Source of the DNA: Deltaproteobacteria bacterium
GTDB taxonomy: Bacteria > Desulfobacterota > Desulfarculia > Adiutricales > Adiutricaceae
Assembly (NCBI GenBank): GCA_031254895.1
Contig: JAIRTO010000095.1
Location: forward strand, 1 to 35,989
Direction of reading: 5' to 3'
Length of the DNA: 35,989 nt
How positions within the stretch are numbered: the stretch's first letter is position 1; each line of letters begins with the position of its first letter. Made by a program: the position numbers and the translations under genes. The notes beneath the pieces are model-generated. The model saw only the letters and a list, made by a program, of their open reading frames with translations. It was not told the origin of the DNA and did not search any database. Shown here piece by piece: positions 1-8,213 of this stretch.

Positions 1-331
1 GTTTTTCCTGGCTTTTCGGCCGGAGAAAACCAAGGTTGGGCGAAAATGACGCGCGGGGGCCTCCATAAAAGGGGCGACCTTCGTCAAAGAAAAAATCTGT
101 TTTGTCCTTCTCGCCTGACAGGCGAGAGGCCTCAAAAAAATTGGCGCCAGAGACTATTTTTAAAAAGCCCGACCTTTTGGCCAGGTCTGATTTAGGCTAT
201 CAGGCTTGTTTTTTGCCAAAAGCGGCCTATTTTTGCGTTTGGCGAAGTCGTCTGGACGGAGAGGGCCTTTTGCCCGGTCAGAGGCCGGTCAAAAGTTGGT
301 CTGTGGCTGGCCCGAGGCCGGCCACAGCGCT
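1..331. other. Non-coding left edge with two hairpins
   Basis: I see no convincing gene here; the open frames are shadows. A perfect 9-bp inverted repeat with a one-base centre lies at 109-127, without a T-run on either side. A second hairpin (301-327) sits directly downstream of the minus-strand epimerase gene and is listed separately. Confidence 0.6.
301..327 (-). terminator. Possible terminator hairpin of the epimerase gene
   Basis: A 12-bp inverted repeat (301-312 with 316-327, one G-T pair, 3-nt loop) begins 5 nt past the epimerase stop codon. On the minus strand it is followed only by a short T-rich stretch (a run of four T), so it may be a weak or factor-assisted terminator or simply a 3'-end hairpin. 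Confidence 0.4.
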
Positions 332-1324
332 TCAAGCATTGCGCCACTTCGGGTCGTAAGGGTTTTTGGGGAAGCCGGCCAGGATTTCGCGCCTAATTTC
401 CTGCATGCCTTCGAAAAGACCGACGGAAGGGGCAAAGCCCAAAACGGCTTTTATTTTGCCGAATTCGACGAAATAGTCCCTCAGATCCGGCGTCGCCGGG
501 ACGAAATCGACGGTCGCGTCCGGATCCAAGTCGGCCAGGAGCTGGCCCAGAGTTTTGAATTGAACGTTTTGCTCGTTGCTGCCGACGTTGAAGACCTGGT
601 GATCGACCAAACTGGCCGGAGCCTCCAAAGCCATGATGAAGGCCTTGGCCACGTCTCGGACGTGGACCAGGGGCCTCCATTGCTCGCCGGAAAAAATGGC
701 GGCCTTTTTTTTCAAGGCAATTTCTCTGACCAAAAGGTTTACGGCCAGATCGAAGCGGGGACGGTAGGACAGACCATAGACGGTGGCCAGGCGGAGGACG
801 ACGGGGGAAAAGCCGGCATGGGCGGGAGCTGAGATGATTCTCTGTTCGGCCTTGGCTTTCAGTTCGGCGTAGAGAGACAAAGGGGCCAGTTCGGAGAGCT
901 CGTCGAGCTTTTCGCCTTCTCTGGCTCCATAACAGGAGTCGGTGGAAGTGAAGACGAACCGGCTGACCTGGTGGCAAGCGCAGCTCTCCAAGATGTTCAA
1001 AGCGGCCAAATAATTGGTTTCCAGAGCCAAAGCCGGATCAAGGTCGCAGGCGGGTTGCCCGACGACGGCGGCCAGGAGGACGGCCGCCTGATGGCCTGGT
1101 AGAGCCCGGTTGACGGCGGCGATGTCGCGGATGTCCGCATTGATCAGGCGAAGATGGGGGTGCGGCGCCAGAAGAGAAAGACCTTCGGAGCCATGGACGA
1201 GCTTGTCGAATATGGTCACCTCGCGCCCGGTTTCCAGAAGCTGGCGGCAGAGTTCAAGTCCTATATAGCCGGCTCCGCCGAAAACGAGAATGTTTTGAAG
1301 GCTGTTGTTTTGACGAATTTCCAT
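332..1324 (-). CDS. NAD-dependent epimerase/dehydratase (extended SDR family)
   Basis: A 330-residue cytosolic oxidoreductase of the extended short-chain dehydrogenase family, which modifies nucleotide-activated sugars for LPS, capsule or glycan synthesis. The Rossmann dinucleotide motif GGAGYIG is at residues 16-22. The catalytic Ser/Thr region TSTDS is near residues 126-130, and the YxxxK pair is Tyr152/Lys156. The motif LRLATVYG and the later RPLVHVRDVA segment are typical of the substrate-binding half, and the length is normal for the family. The start is the first ATG; a GGAG lies rather far upstream (about 15 nt), so initiation is not certain. The exact sugar substrate cannot be read from the sequence. 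The gene stands alone, with no glycosyltransferase neighbours in view, so a UDP-glucose 4-epimerase or dTDP-sugar role is only one possibility. Confidence 0.9.
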   Translation of the reverse strand: MEIRQNNSLQNILVFGGAGYIGLELCRQLLETGREVTIFDKLVHGSEGLSLLAPHPHLRLINADIRDIAAVNRALPGHQAAVLLAAVVGQPACDLDPALALETNYLAALNILESCACHQVSRFVFTSTDSCYGAREGEKLDELSELAPLSLYAELKAKAEQRIISAPAHAGFSPVVLRLATVYGLSYRPRFDLAVNLLVREIALKKKAAIFSGEQWRPLVHVRDVAKAFIMALEAPASLVDHQVFNVGSNEQNVQFKTLGQLLADLDPDATVDFVPATPDLRDYFVEFGKIKAVLGFAPSVGLFEGMQEIRREILAGFPKNPYDPKWRNA

Positions 1325-2754
1325 TTTGTTGGCCGAACTCTCCGGAGGGGAGCCGAAGGAGCGGCCTGCGCGAGGCCGAACGACGGCGCCGGGATTATGG
1401 CCGCCTTATTTTAGGCGGATTTTTAGAAAAACAGAGGAACAACAATCAAAAAGTGCAGATATGTATAGATTTGTCGCAACTTGAACCCGATTGGAGCTAA
1501 ACGCGAATGGAGCGGTTGATTTTTCCCGCCTGGCAGTTCATTATATTGTAAATTGATTTATGATAAAAATGTTAACTGATAATTGATTTTTCGCCAAAAC
1601 TTGGAGCCCTATCTCCGGAGAAGAACCCGAGAGGACCCCTTGGCGGCGGGGGGGGAGTCTATGGTTCTCTCGGCGCCTACAGTTTTGCTCCCCCGCCCGA
1701 CACGCGCAAGTCCGTCTCCAGAACGAGCCAAGGGCCAAAGGGGCGCTATTTAGGCCAGCCCTGGTTAGTCGGTTCAGTCGGCTAGTCGGTTCAGTCGGCT
1801 AGTCGGTTTGTCGGCTAGTCGGTTTGTCGGCCTTTGGGGCCAGTCGGCGGCAACGGCCCTTTCTCCGGTCGAAGAGGGGGAAAACAGGCTCAGCGACGGC
1901 TGGAAATGTCCGGATTTGTCCCATTCGTTTTCGCGGCGGCGGCTCGGGAGGGCGACGATGGCCAAGCTATAAGCGGGAAATTATTCCATATTTAGGGGGA
2001 AAGAAGATAAATATTTAGAGTGTAAATCTAAGAAACTTAGTCGTAAATCTAAAATTGACTTATGAAATATATATAAGTTTGAAAGTAAATTTTAAAATGT
2101 TAAATTAATAAAAATAGTTTGCCATAATTCATTTATTTTGTCGACAACATGGAATAAAGAGAGGTAAATTGATACTATAATTAATTGAAAATAAGAACGA
2201 ACATACGTTAGTCTTGTCATAAAAAGGCTGTTAAATTGATGATGCACTCTTTAGATAAATTATTATTGAGGCAAGCAGTCAAAAATTAGACCAGGTAGCA
2301 ACGCTGGCGCCAAGATGACGAAAAAATATCTTTAACTGAAGATAAAAAAATGATATTATAGTTTTAAGTTTTTTACAGTATTTCGGTCTGAATAGACGAA
2401 GGAGACATCGGCTCGGCTGACGAAGCCGCAAGTCCAGGCAGTCTGTTTATACATACTCGGAGCAAAAGGGCTTTGGCGGGACAGGCTGTTGCATAATTAA
2501 ATATTGCAAATTAGTTTATACATATAATTTCGTCTGACAGACCGTTTAGAACCATTTTTCGCCGAGAAAACTGGAGCGCTAGATTCTCCCGTCCGCTTCA
2601 GTCTTTATAGGGTCCCCGGCTGGCGCGTCGAGGACAAATCAATTCGGCTTAATTTCTATTTGGGTTTCAGGCCTTGCCGGATGGACGGATCGTCTCCGTT
2701 CTCCTTTATCCGGCTTGAAGCTCTCCCTGTTTTTCCTTGACAAGGAGTAGGAAA
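1325..2754. other. 1.4-kb gene-poor region, GC-rich then strongly AT-rich
   Basis: No convincing gene. From 1325 to about 1970 the base composition resembles the rest of the window and includes a short tandem array (1766-1831) and a 6-bp hairpin with a T-run (1401-1425). From about 1975 to 2380, and again around 2500-2530, the DNA becomes extremely AT-rich with no long open frame, then returns to normal just before the small HTH gene. The tract could be a decayed accessory insertion or an extended regulatory region. Confidence 0.6.
1766..1831. repeat. Short tandem repeat, four units of 16-17 bp
   Basis: Two perfect 17-bp units (1766-1782, 1783-1799; TAGTCGGTTCAGTCGGC) are followed by two perfect 16-bp variants (1800-1815, 1816-1831; TAGTCGGTTTGTCGGC). 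The array lies in non-coding DNA. Identity within each pair points to recent slippage or duplication. Similar arrays occur at 6294-6370, 11604-11670 and 34185-34225, with unrelated unit sequences. Confidence 0.9.
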
Positions 2755-2967
2755 ATGAAGATCGACGGTGAAGCCTTCCGGCAGGCCAGAATGAAAAAGT
2801 TGCTGAGCCCGTTAAATCTAGCCAGCGAGGCTGGCGTTTCCCCAAACATCGTAAAAAACATCGAGAAGGGGAAGACCCCCAGACTTGATCTCATTCGCAA
2901 GGTTATTTTTGCTCTGGACATGACCATTGAGGAGGCTCTGGAGAAGAAGATGATCTCCCATAGCTGA
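2755..2967 (+). CDS. Small Cro/C1-type (XRE) helix-turn-helix protein
   Basis: A 70-residue protein that is almost entirely one Cro/C1-type HTH domain. A helix beginning FRQAR is followed by LASEAGVSPNIVKNIEKG (HTH, residues about 22-39) and a third region LDLIRKVIFALDM. No second domain is present, so it is probably a small DNA-binding repressor or the antitoxin-like half of a lost module. The ATG at 2755 is chosen because AAGGAG lies 7 nt upstream (2742-2747); a TTG 18 nt earlier would overlap that site. No partner toxin or phage gene is adjacent. The gene sits at the edge of an AT-rich tract and a strong terminator follows it at 3204-3244. Confidence 0.8.
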   Translation: MKIDGEAFRQARMKKLLSPLNLASEAGVSPNIVKNIEKGKTPRLDLIRKVIFALDMTIEEALEKKMISHS

Positions 2968-3438
2968 CAATCCGCGCCGACTCGCGCTTTTGCCTTTTAA
3001 CGTTCTTCTCCGCATTCGTCCGTTTTTGGGCTCTGCCGACTTGTTTGAGTCGTTTCGCGCAAAACCGCTCAATCTTGTCGCTAACGCGTTCTTTTCGCGT
3101 TCAATTGATTTTGAACCTGTTTCTATCCATATGGTCGGCCGAAACATTGCCGCTGAAACATTTGGCCAAAAACATTTCAGATTTATTTCTTTTGAACTTC
3201 CGCGCCCCTACAAGGAAAACCCGCCTTGTAGGGGCTGATTTTTTCGACTTCCGAAATAGGCATGTCAGAAACATGTCCGCTGACGGCGAGACGGTTCCCT
3301 GAGGCGGTTCCCCGAGACGATCCCCATTGTCTGGACAGTTTTGAACGACAAAATGAGACAAAACCGCCGCCGCATCTTGCCTGTCTTTTTCTGAAGGAGA
3401 AAAACGCGCCCCATGTCCTTCAACGCCTATGTGCTATA
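2968..3438. other. Intergenic region between the HTH gene and priA
   Basis: About 470 bp with no supported gene. It contains the strong terminator at 3204-3244, then an AAGGAG (3394-3399), a short frame of eight codons starting at ATG 3413, and an extended -10 element next to the priA start. Confidence 0.6.
3204..3244 (+). terminator. Strong intrinsic terminator
   Basis: A perfect 12-bp GC-rich stem (GCCCCTACAAGG at 3204-3215 with its complement at 3224-3235), an 8-nt loop, then TGATTTTTT. It ends any transcript from the small HTH gene about 240 nt past its stop codon and isolates priA. Confidence 0.9.
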
Positions 3439-3440
3439 AT
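3432..3440 (+). promoter_or_regulatory. Extended -10 promoter element at the priA start
   Basis: TGCTATAAT matches the extended -10 consensus (TGnTATAAT). No good -35 is visible 16-18 nt upstream, as is common for extended -10 promoters. Transcription would begin near 3447. That would place the in-frame ATG at 3439 upstream of the transcript start, so either priA begins at GTG 3448 on a leaderless mRNA or a more distal promoter is used. Confidence 0.5.
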
Positions 3441-6267
3441 GCCTGCCGTGAACGATGCTTCTTCCCAATATTCTGGCGCGTCAGAACTTTATGAGCAGTC
3501 CCGCGTCTTCAAGGTCGCGGTGAACAGTCCCGCCCCCGACTTGTATTCCTACTTGGCTCCTCCGGGCCTAAAGGTGGAAACGGGCCAGATGGTCAGGGTT
3601 CCCTTCGGCGGCCGCGAGTTGACGGGCTACGTCATGGAGCCGGAAGACCCGACGACTCCGCCGGAAAAGCGAAGCTACAAGCTGAAGGAAATCAGCGCCG
3701 TTCTGGCGGCGGAGCCGCTTTTCGATCTGGAGCTGACCAAACTGGTCAAGTTCGTCGCCAACTACTATTTTTATCCTCCCGGACTGTGCGTCAATGAAAT
3801 CTTGCCCGGCGGGCTTTCGCCGAAACTTAAAGTTGAGCTTAAATTAACCAAAAAAGCTCTCGCCGCCGGACTCTCCGCCTGCTTAGGCGCCCCGAAAGCC
3901 GGCGCCAAGGCGAAGGCGAAAATTTCTTCGAAGGGCGGACCAAAAAGCGTCCCTCTTTTCGGCCCTGAACCGAAAGACCTGCCCGAAGGCGAGCTCGAAA
4001 ACCAGCCCTATGCGTCGCCAATTTCGGAAAACATCGACCCGGCTGGGGATTGGCCGGACGCGGCTCGGCTTTCGTCGTCAGAGCCTGCGGCGGCTTTAGC
4101 GGGGAAAGACCAAAGCCCCCGGGAAATAATTTTACGCCGCCTCTTTGAAGCCGGGGCGATAGCTCTGTCCGAATTTCAACCATGGAAAAAAGTCGTTTCT
4201 CAGCTAGTCAAGGAAGAGCTGGCCGAGCTGGCGTATGGCCTCGATTCTCAGGGAACGGGCTTTTCTTACGAGTGGCGCCTGTCGGTCAGGCCCGAGCCGG
4301 CCAATGAGGCGGCCGAGTCGCCGGGCTCAGGCGAAAAAAAGCGGTCTTCGCCGCTCAAAAAGCCAGTCCGATTGGGTCCTAAAGAGCAGCTTCTCTGGGA
4401 TTTGGTCAAAAAGGCCCCGCCGACTCCCTTGTCCCATTACCGACAGATTTTGGCCGGCAATGTGCTTGTTCAGGCCAGATCTTTGGAAAGAAAAGGCTTG
4501 ATCGATTTGGAGCGTCGAGAAAGGTTTCGAGATGACCCCGAACGCGCTCTGTCGGTCTCCGGCCCGACCATAGAGGCCCTGACCCCGGATCAGCTTGTGG
4601 CCGTCGAGGCCATCGGCGCGGCTTTGGACAAAAGGGAAAACAAAGGTTTTTTGCTGTTCGGAGTCACCGGCAGCGGGAAGACGGAGGTTTATCTCCAGGC
4701 GACGGCCAAGGCTCTGGACGCCGGCCGAGGGGTTCTGTGGCTCGCCCCTGAGATAGCTCTGACCATGGGCTTGGAAGGCCGGATACGTCAGAGATTTCCT
4801 TCTCTAGCCTTTTCCGTTCTTCACTCCGGCTTGTCTCAAGGTCAGAGACATGATCATTGGCTGGCCATCAGGCGAGGCGACTGCCGTCTGGCCATCGGCG
4901 CCAGAAGCGCCGTGTTCGCCCCCATGGCCGACATCGGTCTTATCGTGGTCGACGAAGAGCATGATTGGGCCTACAAGCAGGACGACGGTCTGCGCTATCA
5001 GGGCCGGGATTTGGCCGCTTGGCGAGCCAAAGAGGCGGGCGCCGCGCTGATTTTGGGGTCGGCCACGCCCTCGGTGGAAACGTACCGCCGGGCGTTGAAC
5101 GGACAGCTGACCTTGCTGCGCCTCCAAAGTCGGCCGGGCCAGGCGGTCATGCCCAAGGTGAAATTGATCGACCGCCGCAGCGAAGGCAAAGGCGGGCGGG
5201 ATCCTATCGCCCCGGAGGTGCGAGCCGCCCTGAAGGAGACTTTCGAGCGCGGAGAGCAGGTCCTGATGTTCATCAATCGTCGGGGTCTGGCCAATATGCC
5301 TATTTGTCTAAGCTGCGGGCAGAGTTTGAAATGCCCGCATTGCAGTCTTACCTTGACCCTGCACTCCAACCCCGACGAAAGAGCGAGCCAGTCGGAAGAC
5401 GATCGAGACGTTTCTTTCGCGGAAATGAAAAAACACGAAAATCTTCTCATCTGCCACGGCTGCGGGTACCGGGCCGCGCTTCCGAAACAGTGCCCTCAAT
5501 GCGAATCGTTTTTGGTGCGTTATCTTGGCGTGGGCACCGAGAGCCTCATCAGAGAGATGGAAAAAAGTTTCGACAAAAAAGGCCTCCGGCTGGACACCGA
5601 CAGCGCCAAGCGCAAAGGAGGGCTGAAAGCCATTTTGGACGGTTTCGCCAAAGGCGAGGCCGACTTTCTGGTGGGAACGCAGATGGCGGCCAAGGGTCAT
5701 GACTTCTCCAATCTGACCATGGTCGGGGTGGTGGAAGCTGATTTAGGCCTCAATGTGGCCGACTTCAGGGCCGCCGAGCGAACTTTTCAGCTCTTATGCC
5801 AGGTTTCCGGGCGCGCCGGTCGGCGAGAGCGTCCGGGACTGGTCTACATCCAGACCCTGTGTCCGGAACACTACGCCTTGACGGCCGCCCAGGAGCACGA
5901 TTACCAAACGTTTTTCGAAAACGAGATAGCCGTCAGGGAAGAACTTGGCTATCCGCCCTTCGCCAGAATGGCCTTGCTTCGTTTCAGCGGGCCCGGCGAC
6001 GCCGAAACGGCGGCAGAGGCCGAGGCCTCCGCCGAATTGGGACGAAAGCTGATTGAGGCGAAAAACCTGTCCGGTCTGGACATCTTCGGCCCGGCGCCCA
6101 GTCCCATGAGCAAATTGAGGGAAAAATATCGTCACCAGATCATGCTCAGAGCCTTCTCGGCCGAAGAACGGCACAGGCTTCTGCGTCGCTGGCTCCCCAT
6201 GATCCGGAGCCGTCTTTCCAAAAATGTCCGTCTGTCGGTGGACATCGATCCTTACAATTTGCTCTGA
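3439..6267 (+). CDS. priA: Primosomal protein N' (replication restart helicase PriA)
   Basis: PriA is a 3'-5' DNA helicase that recognises stalled forks and D-loops and reloads the replisome. Visible, from the start at 3439 (942 residues): the N-terminal 3'-DNA-binding domain (VFKVAVNSP, VPFGGRELTGYV), Walker A GVTGSGKTEVYL from residue 408, DEEHD Walker B at 505-509, paired zinc-binding cysteine clusters between about residues 623 and 690 (CLSCG, CPHC, CHGCG, CPQC), and the helicase C-terminal motifs GTQMAAKGHDF and QVSGRAGR. It is about 200 residues longer than E. coli PriA (732). Much of the excess is a low-complexity Ala/Lys/Pro-rich insert near residues 140-220, after the DNA-binding domain. 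The open frame continues upstream to 3262, but that part does not resemble PriA. The start is uncertain (3439 or GTG 3448). Confidence 0.95.
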   Translation: MPAVNDASSQYSGASELYEQSRVFKVAVNSPAPDLYSYLAPPGLKVETGQMVRVPFGGRELTGYVMEPEDPTTPPEKRSYKLKEISAVLAAEPLFDLELTKLVKFVANYYFYPPGLCVNEILPGGLSPKLKVELKLTKKALAAGLSACLGAPKAGAKAKAKISSKGGPKSVPLFGPEPKDLPEGELENQPYASPISENIDPAGDWPDAARLSSSEPAAALAGKDQSPREIILRRLFEAGAIALSEFQPWKKVVSQLVKEELAELAYGLDSQGTGFSYEWRLSVRPEPANEAAESPGSGEKKRSSPLKKPVRLGPKEQLLWDLVKKAPPTPLSHYRQILAGNVLVQARSLERKGLIDLERRERFRDDPERALSVSGPTIEALTPDQLVAVEAIGAALDKRENKGFLLFGVTGSGKTEVYLQATAKALDAGRGVLWLAPEIALTMGLEGRIRQRFPSLAFSVLHSGLSQGQRHDHWLAIRRGDCRLAIGARSAVFAPMADIGLIVVDEEHDWAYKQDDGLRYQGRDLAAWRAKEAGAALILGSATPSVETYRRALNGQLTLLRLQSRPGQAVMPKVKLIDRRSEGKGGRDPIAPEVRAALKETFERGEQVLMFINRRGLANMPICLSCGQSLKCPHCSLTLTLHSNPDERASQSEDDRDVSFAEMKKHENLLICHGCGYRAALPKQCPQCESFLVRYLGVGTESLIREMEKSFDKKGLRLDTDSAKRKGGLKAILDGFAKGEADFLVGTQMAAKGHDFSNLTMVGVVEADLGLNVADFRAAERTFQLLCQVSGRAGRRERPGLVYIQTLCPEHYALTAAQEHDYQTFFENEIAVREELGYPPFARMALLRFSGPGDAETAAEAEASAELGRKLIEAKNLSGLDIFGPAPSPMSKLREKYRHQIMLRAFSAEERHRLLRRWLPMIRSRLSKNVRLSVDIDPYNLL

Positions 6268-6293
6268 AAATATTTTAGGTTCCGGAAACGAAA

Positions 6294-6370
6294 CGCCCTG
6301 AGCATGAGACGCTCTGGACATGAAGCGTTCTGGACATGAAACGCCCTGGACATGAAGCGTTCCTGAATGG
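6294..6370. repeat. 16-bp tandem repeat downstream of priA
   Basis: Four units of 16 bp plus a partial fifth, starting at 6294, 6310, 6326, 6342 and 6358. The consensus is CGYYCTGGACATGAAR, alternating between CGCC/CGCT and CGTT at the start. The array begins 27 nt after the priA stop codon and has no hairpin character. Confidence 0.9.
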
Positions 6371-6751
6371 ACAAACCAAAAAATCTCGCGCATGACTCGT
6401 TCGATGACCGCCGGGTCTGTTTTTTTCTCTAATTTTCTCTTTTTAGGGCTGGCCGGAGCGAGTTCGCGGCGGGCTGTTTGGCGCCGAGGTCAAAAAAAAC
6501 TGAAATTTCGGTTTTTTTGGCCGAAAGTTGTCTCTAAATATCTCTAAAGTCTGTTATAATTAGGCGGCGCTCTTCGGACAGTCAAGATTGTCTGACTTCA
6601 AGACTTTTCTCCTTGTCCAGGCCGCCGCTCGAAAAGGCGGCGAGGTTTTTGGTCTAAGGGGCTTTCTCATTTTCTGTCGACGTTTGTCGCCTCGCCAAAA
6701 AAGGGACGAGGGCGCGTCGAAAAGGGTTCTGGCCGTTTCGTTCAAGTTTCT

Positions 6752-6780
6752 TGACCGCAAACGGGAAAGATCCTATAGTG
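6752..6780 (+). promoter_or_regulatory. Sigma-70-type promoter of the DUF1015-ispE unit
   Basis: TTGACC (6752-6757), a 17-nt spacer, then TATAGT (6775-6780): one mismatch in each hexamer. The expected start near 6787 leaves a leader of about 28 nt containing GGAGG (6800-6804) ahead of the ATG at 6815. Confidence 0.8.
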
Positions 6781-6814
6781 CTTATTTGAACGCAATCCCG
6801 GAGGTTTTTTTTCA

Positions 6815-8209
6815 ATGGTCAAAATAGCCCCCTTCAAAGGGGTGGTCTACAATAAAAGCCGTCTGGAGTCTGAAGGAGGCCTTCTCCTCGCTCCTCCATA
6901 CGACGTTCTGACCGAGTCTCAACGCCAGGAGTATCTCGACAGTCACGAAAACAATTTTTTGCATCTGGATCTGGGGAGGACTCTGCCTGAAGACCAAGAA
7001 GCTCTGACTTGGCACGAGCGTTCCGCCTCCACGCTGAACGCCTGGCTCAACAGCGGAGTTTTGGTTCGGCGAGAGCAGCCGTCCATCATCATGATGGACA
7101 CGGAGTGGGCTCATCCCATCACCGGCCGCCGCATGACCCGCCACGGCTTCATCTGTCTTCTGTGCATCGGCGAATCCGCCAACGGCGGAAAGGTCAAGCT
7201 CCACGAAAAGACCTTCAGCTATCACAAGGAAGAGCGGCTGGATCTGATGAAGAAAACGAGATGCCAGCTTAGCCCGGTCTTCGGTTTTTTTCCCGATCCC
7301 GACGACGCCATCCTCAAGACGATGTACGATTTGGGCGGCAGCGTTCCGGATTTGACCATAACCGAGCGCTCCGGATTGAGTCATCAGATCACGTTTTTGC
7401 AAGCCCAGAGCAGCCTTGGGGATCTCATCTCGCGTCTGGCCTCGTCGACCGTCTACATCGCCGACGGTCACCATCGTTTCGAGACGGCCCTCAAGTACAG
7501 ACAGATAATCCGGGAGGAGATGTCCAAAAACGATCAGGAGCCTCCGGCCAATTCGGCGCTGGACTATGTCCTCATCTATCTGTGTCCCATGAGCGATCCC
7601 GGTCTGGTGGTCTTGCCGACCCATCGGGTCTTGTCCAAGCTGGATCTCTCCAACGAAGAGATCTTGAAAGCTTTGGAGCCTTTCGCGGAAATCAAGACGT
7701 TTCCGTGGCCGAAAGGCGGAGCGGAAAAAGCCGCCTTGTTGGAGATGCGCAAGAAGCTCATCCGCGACGACGACAAAGGGCTGACCGTCTTCGGCCTGTA
7801 TCTGAAAGGGGCCGAGGCGTATTATTTTCTGAAGCTCAAAGAGAAAGTCAAACACAAGATAGCTCGGAGCAACTCGAAAGAAGCTTGCCTGTCCTGCTTG
7901 GACGTGTCGATTCTCACCAACGTCGTTTTTCAGGAGGCTTTGGGCCTGTCCGAAGCCGACCTCGACGATCCGAAGACTATCAGCTATTTCTCCGACATCG
8001 ACGAGACGATCGAGGAGGTGAAGAACGGCGAAGGGAGAGCGGCTTTCATTTTGAACCACACCAGCTTGGAAGAAATTTTGAAAGTGACCGAAGCCGGCAT
8101 GGTCATGCCCCGCAAGGCCACCTATTTTTATCCCAAGGTCTCCAGCGGCATAGTCTTCAATTTGGTCAATCCCATGGAGTCCATCCAGGGGATGGAACCG
8201 CAGTCCTGA
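6815..8209 (+). CDS. DUF1015 family protein
   Basis: A 464-residue cytosolic protein of the DUF1015 family, whose biochemical role is not established. Recognisable hallmarks are the N-terminal PFKGVVYN and APPYDVL segments (residues about 6-35), the central YIADGHHRFETALKYR signature, and a C-terminal stretch with VSSGIVFN. Length is in the usual range of roughly 400-470. GGAGG at 6800-6804 supports the ATG at 6815, and a near-consensus promoter lies just upstream. ispE follows after 4 nt, so the two are very probably co-transcribed. The GHHRFE signature suggests a catalytic site, but no reaction should be assigned. Confidence 0.93.
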   Translation: MVKIAPFKGVVYNKSRLESEGGLLLAPPYDVLTESQRQEYLDSHENNFLHLDLGRTLPEDQEALTWHERSASTLNAWLNSGVLVRREQPSIIMMDTEWAHPITGRRMTRHGFICLLCIGESANGGKVKLHEKTFSYHKEERLDLMKKTRCQLSPVFGFFPDPDDAILKTMYDLGGSVPDLTITERSGLSHQITFLQAQSSLGDLISRLASSTVYIADGHHRFETALKYRQIIREEMSKNDQEPPANSALDYVLIYLCPMSDPGLVVLPTHRVLSKLDLSNEEILKALEPFAEIKTFPWPKGGAEKAALLEMRKKLIRDDDKGLTVFGLYLKGAEAYYFLKLKEKVKHKIARSNSKEACLSCLDVSILTNVVFQEALGLSEADLDDPKTISYFSDIDETIEEVKNGEGRAAFILNHTSLEEILKVTEAGMVMPRKATYFYPKVSSGIVFNLVNPMESIQGMEPQS

Positions 8210-8213
8210 GCTC

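Larger units (their letters stand above)
6268..6814. other. Intergenic region between priA and the DUF1015 gene
   Basis: About 550 bp with no supported gene. It holds the 16-bp tandem array at 6294-6370, an extended -10-like TGTTATAAT at 6552-6560 without a good -35, and the clear promoter at 6752-6780. Confidence 0.6.

Noticed and set aside
1401-1425. Hairpin CCGCCT/AGGCGG followed by a T-run on the plus strand
   Set aside because: The stem has only 6 bp, and no plus-strand gene lies upstream for it to terminate; on the minus strand it has no T-run.
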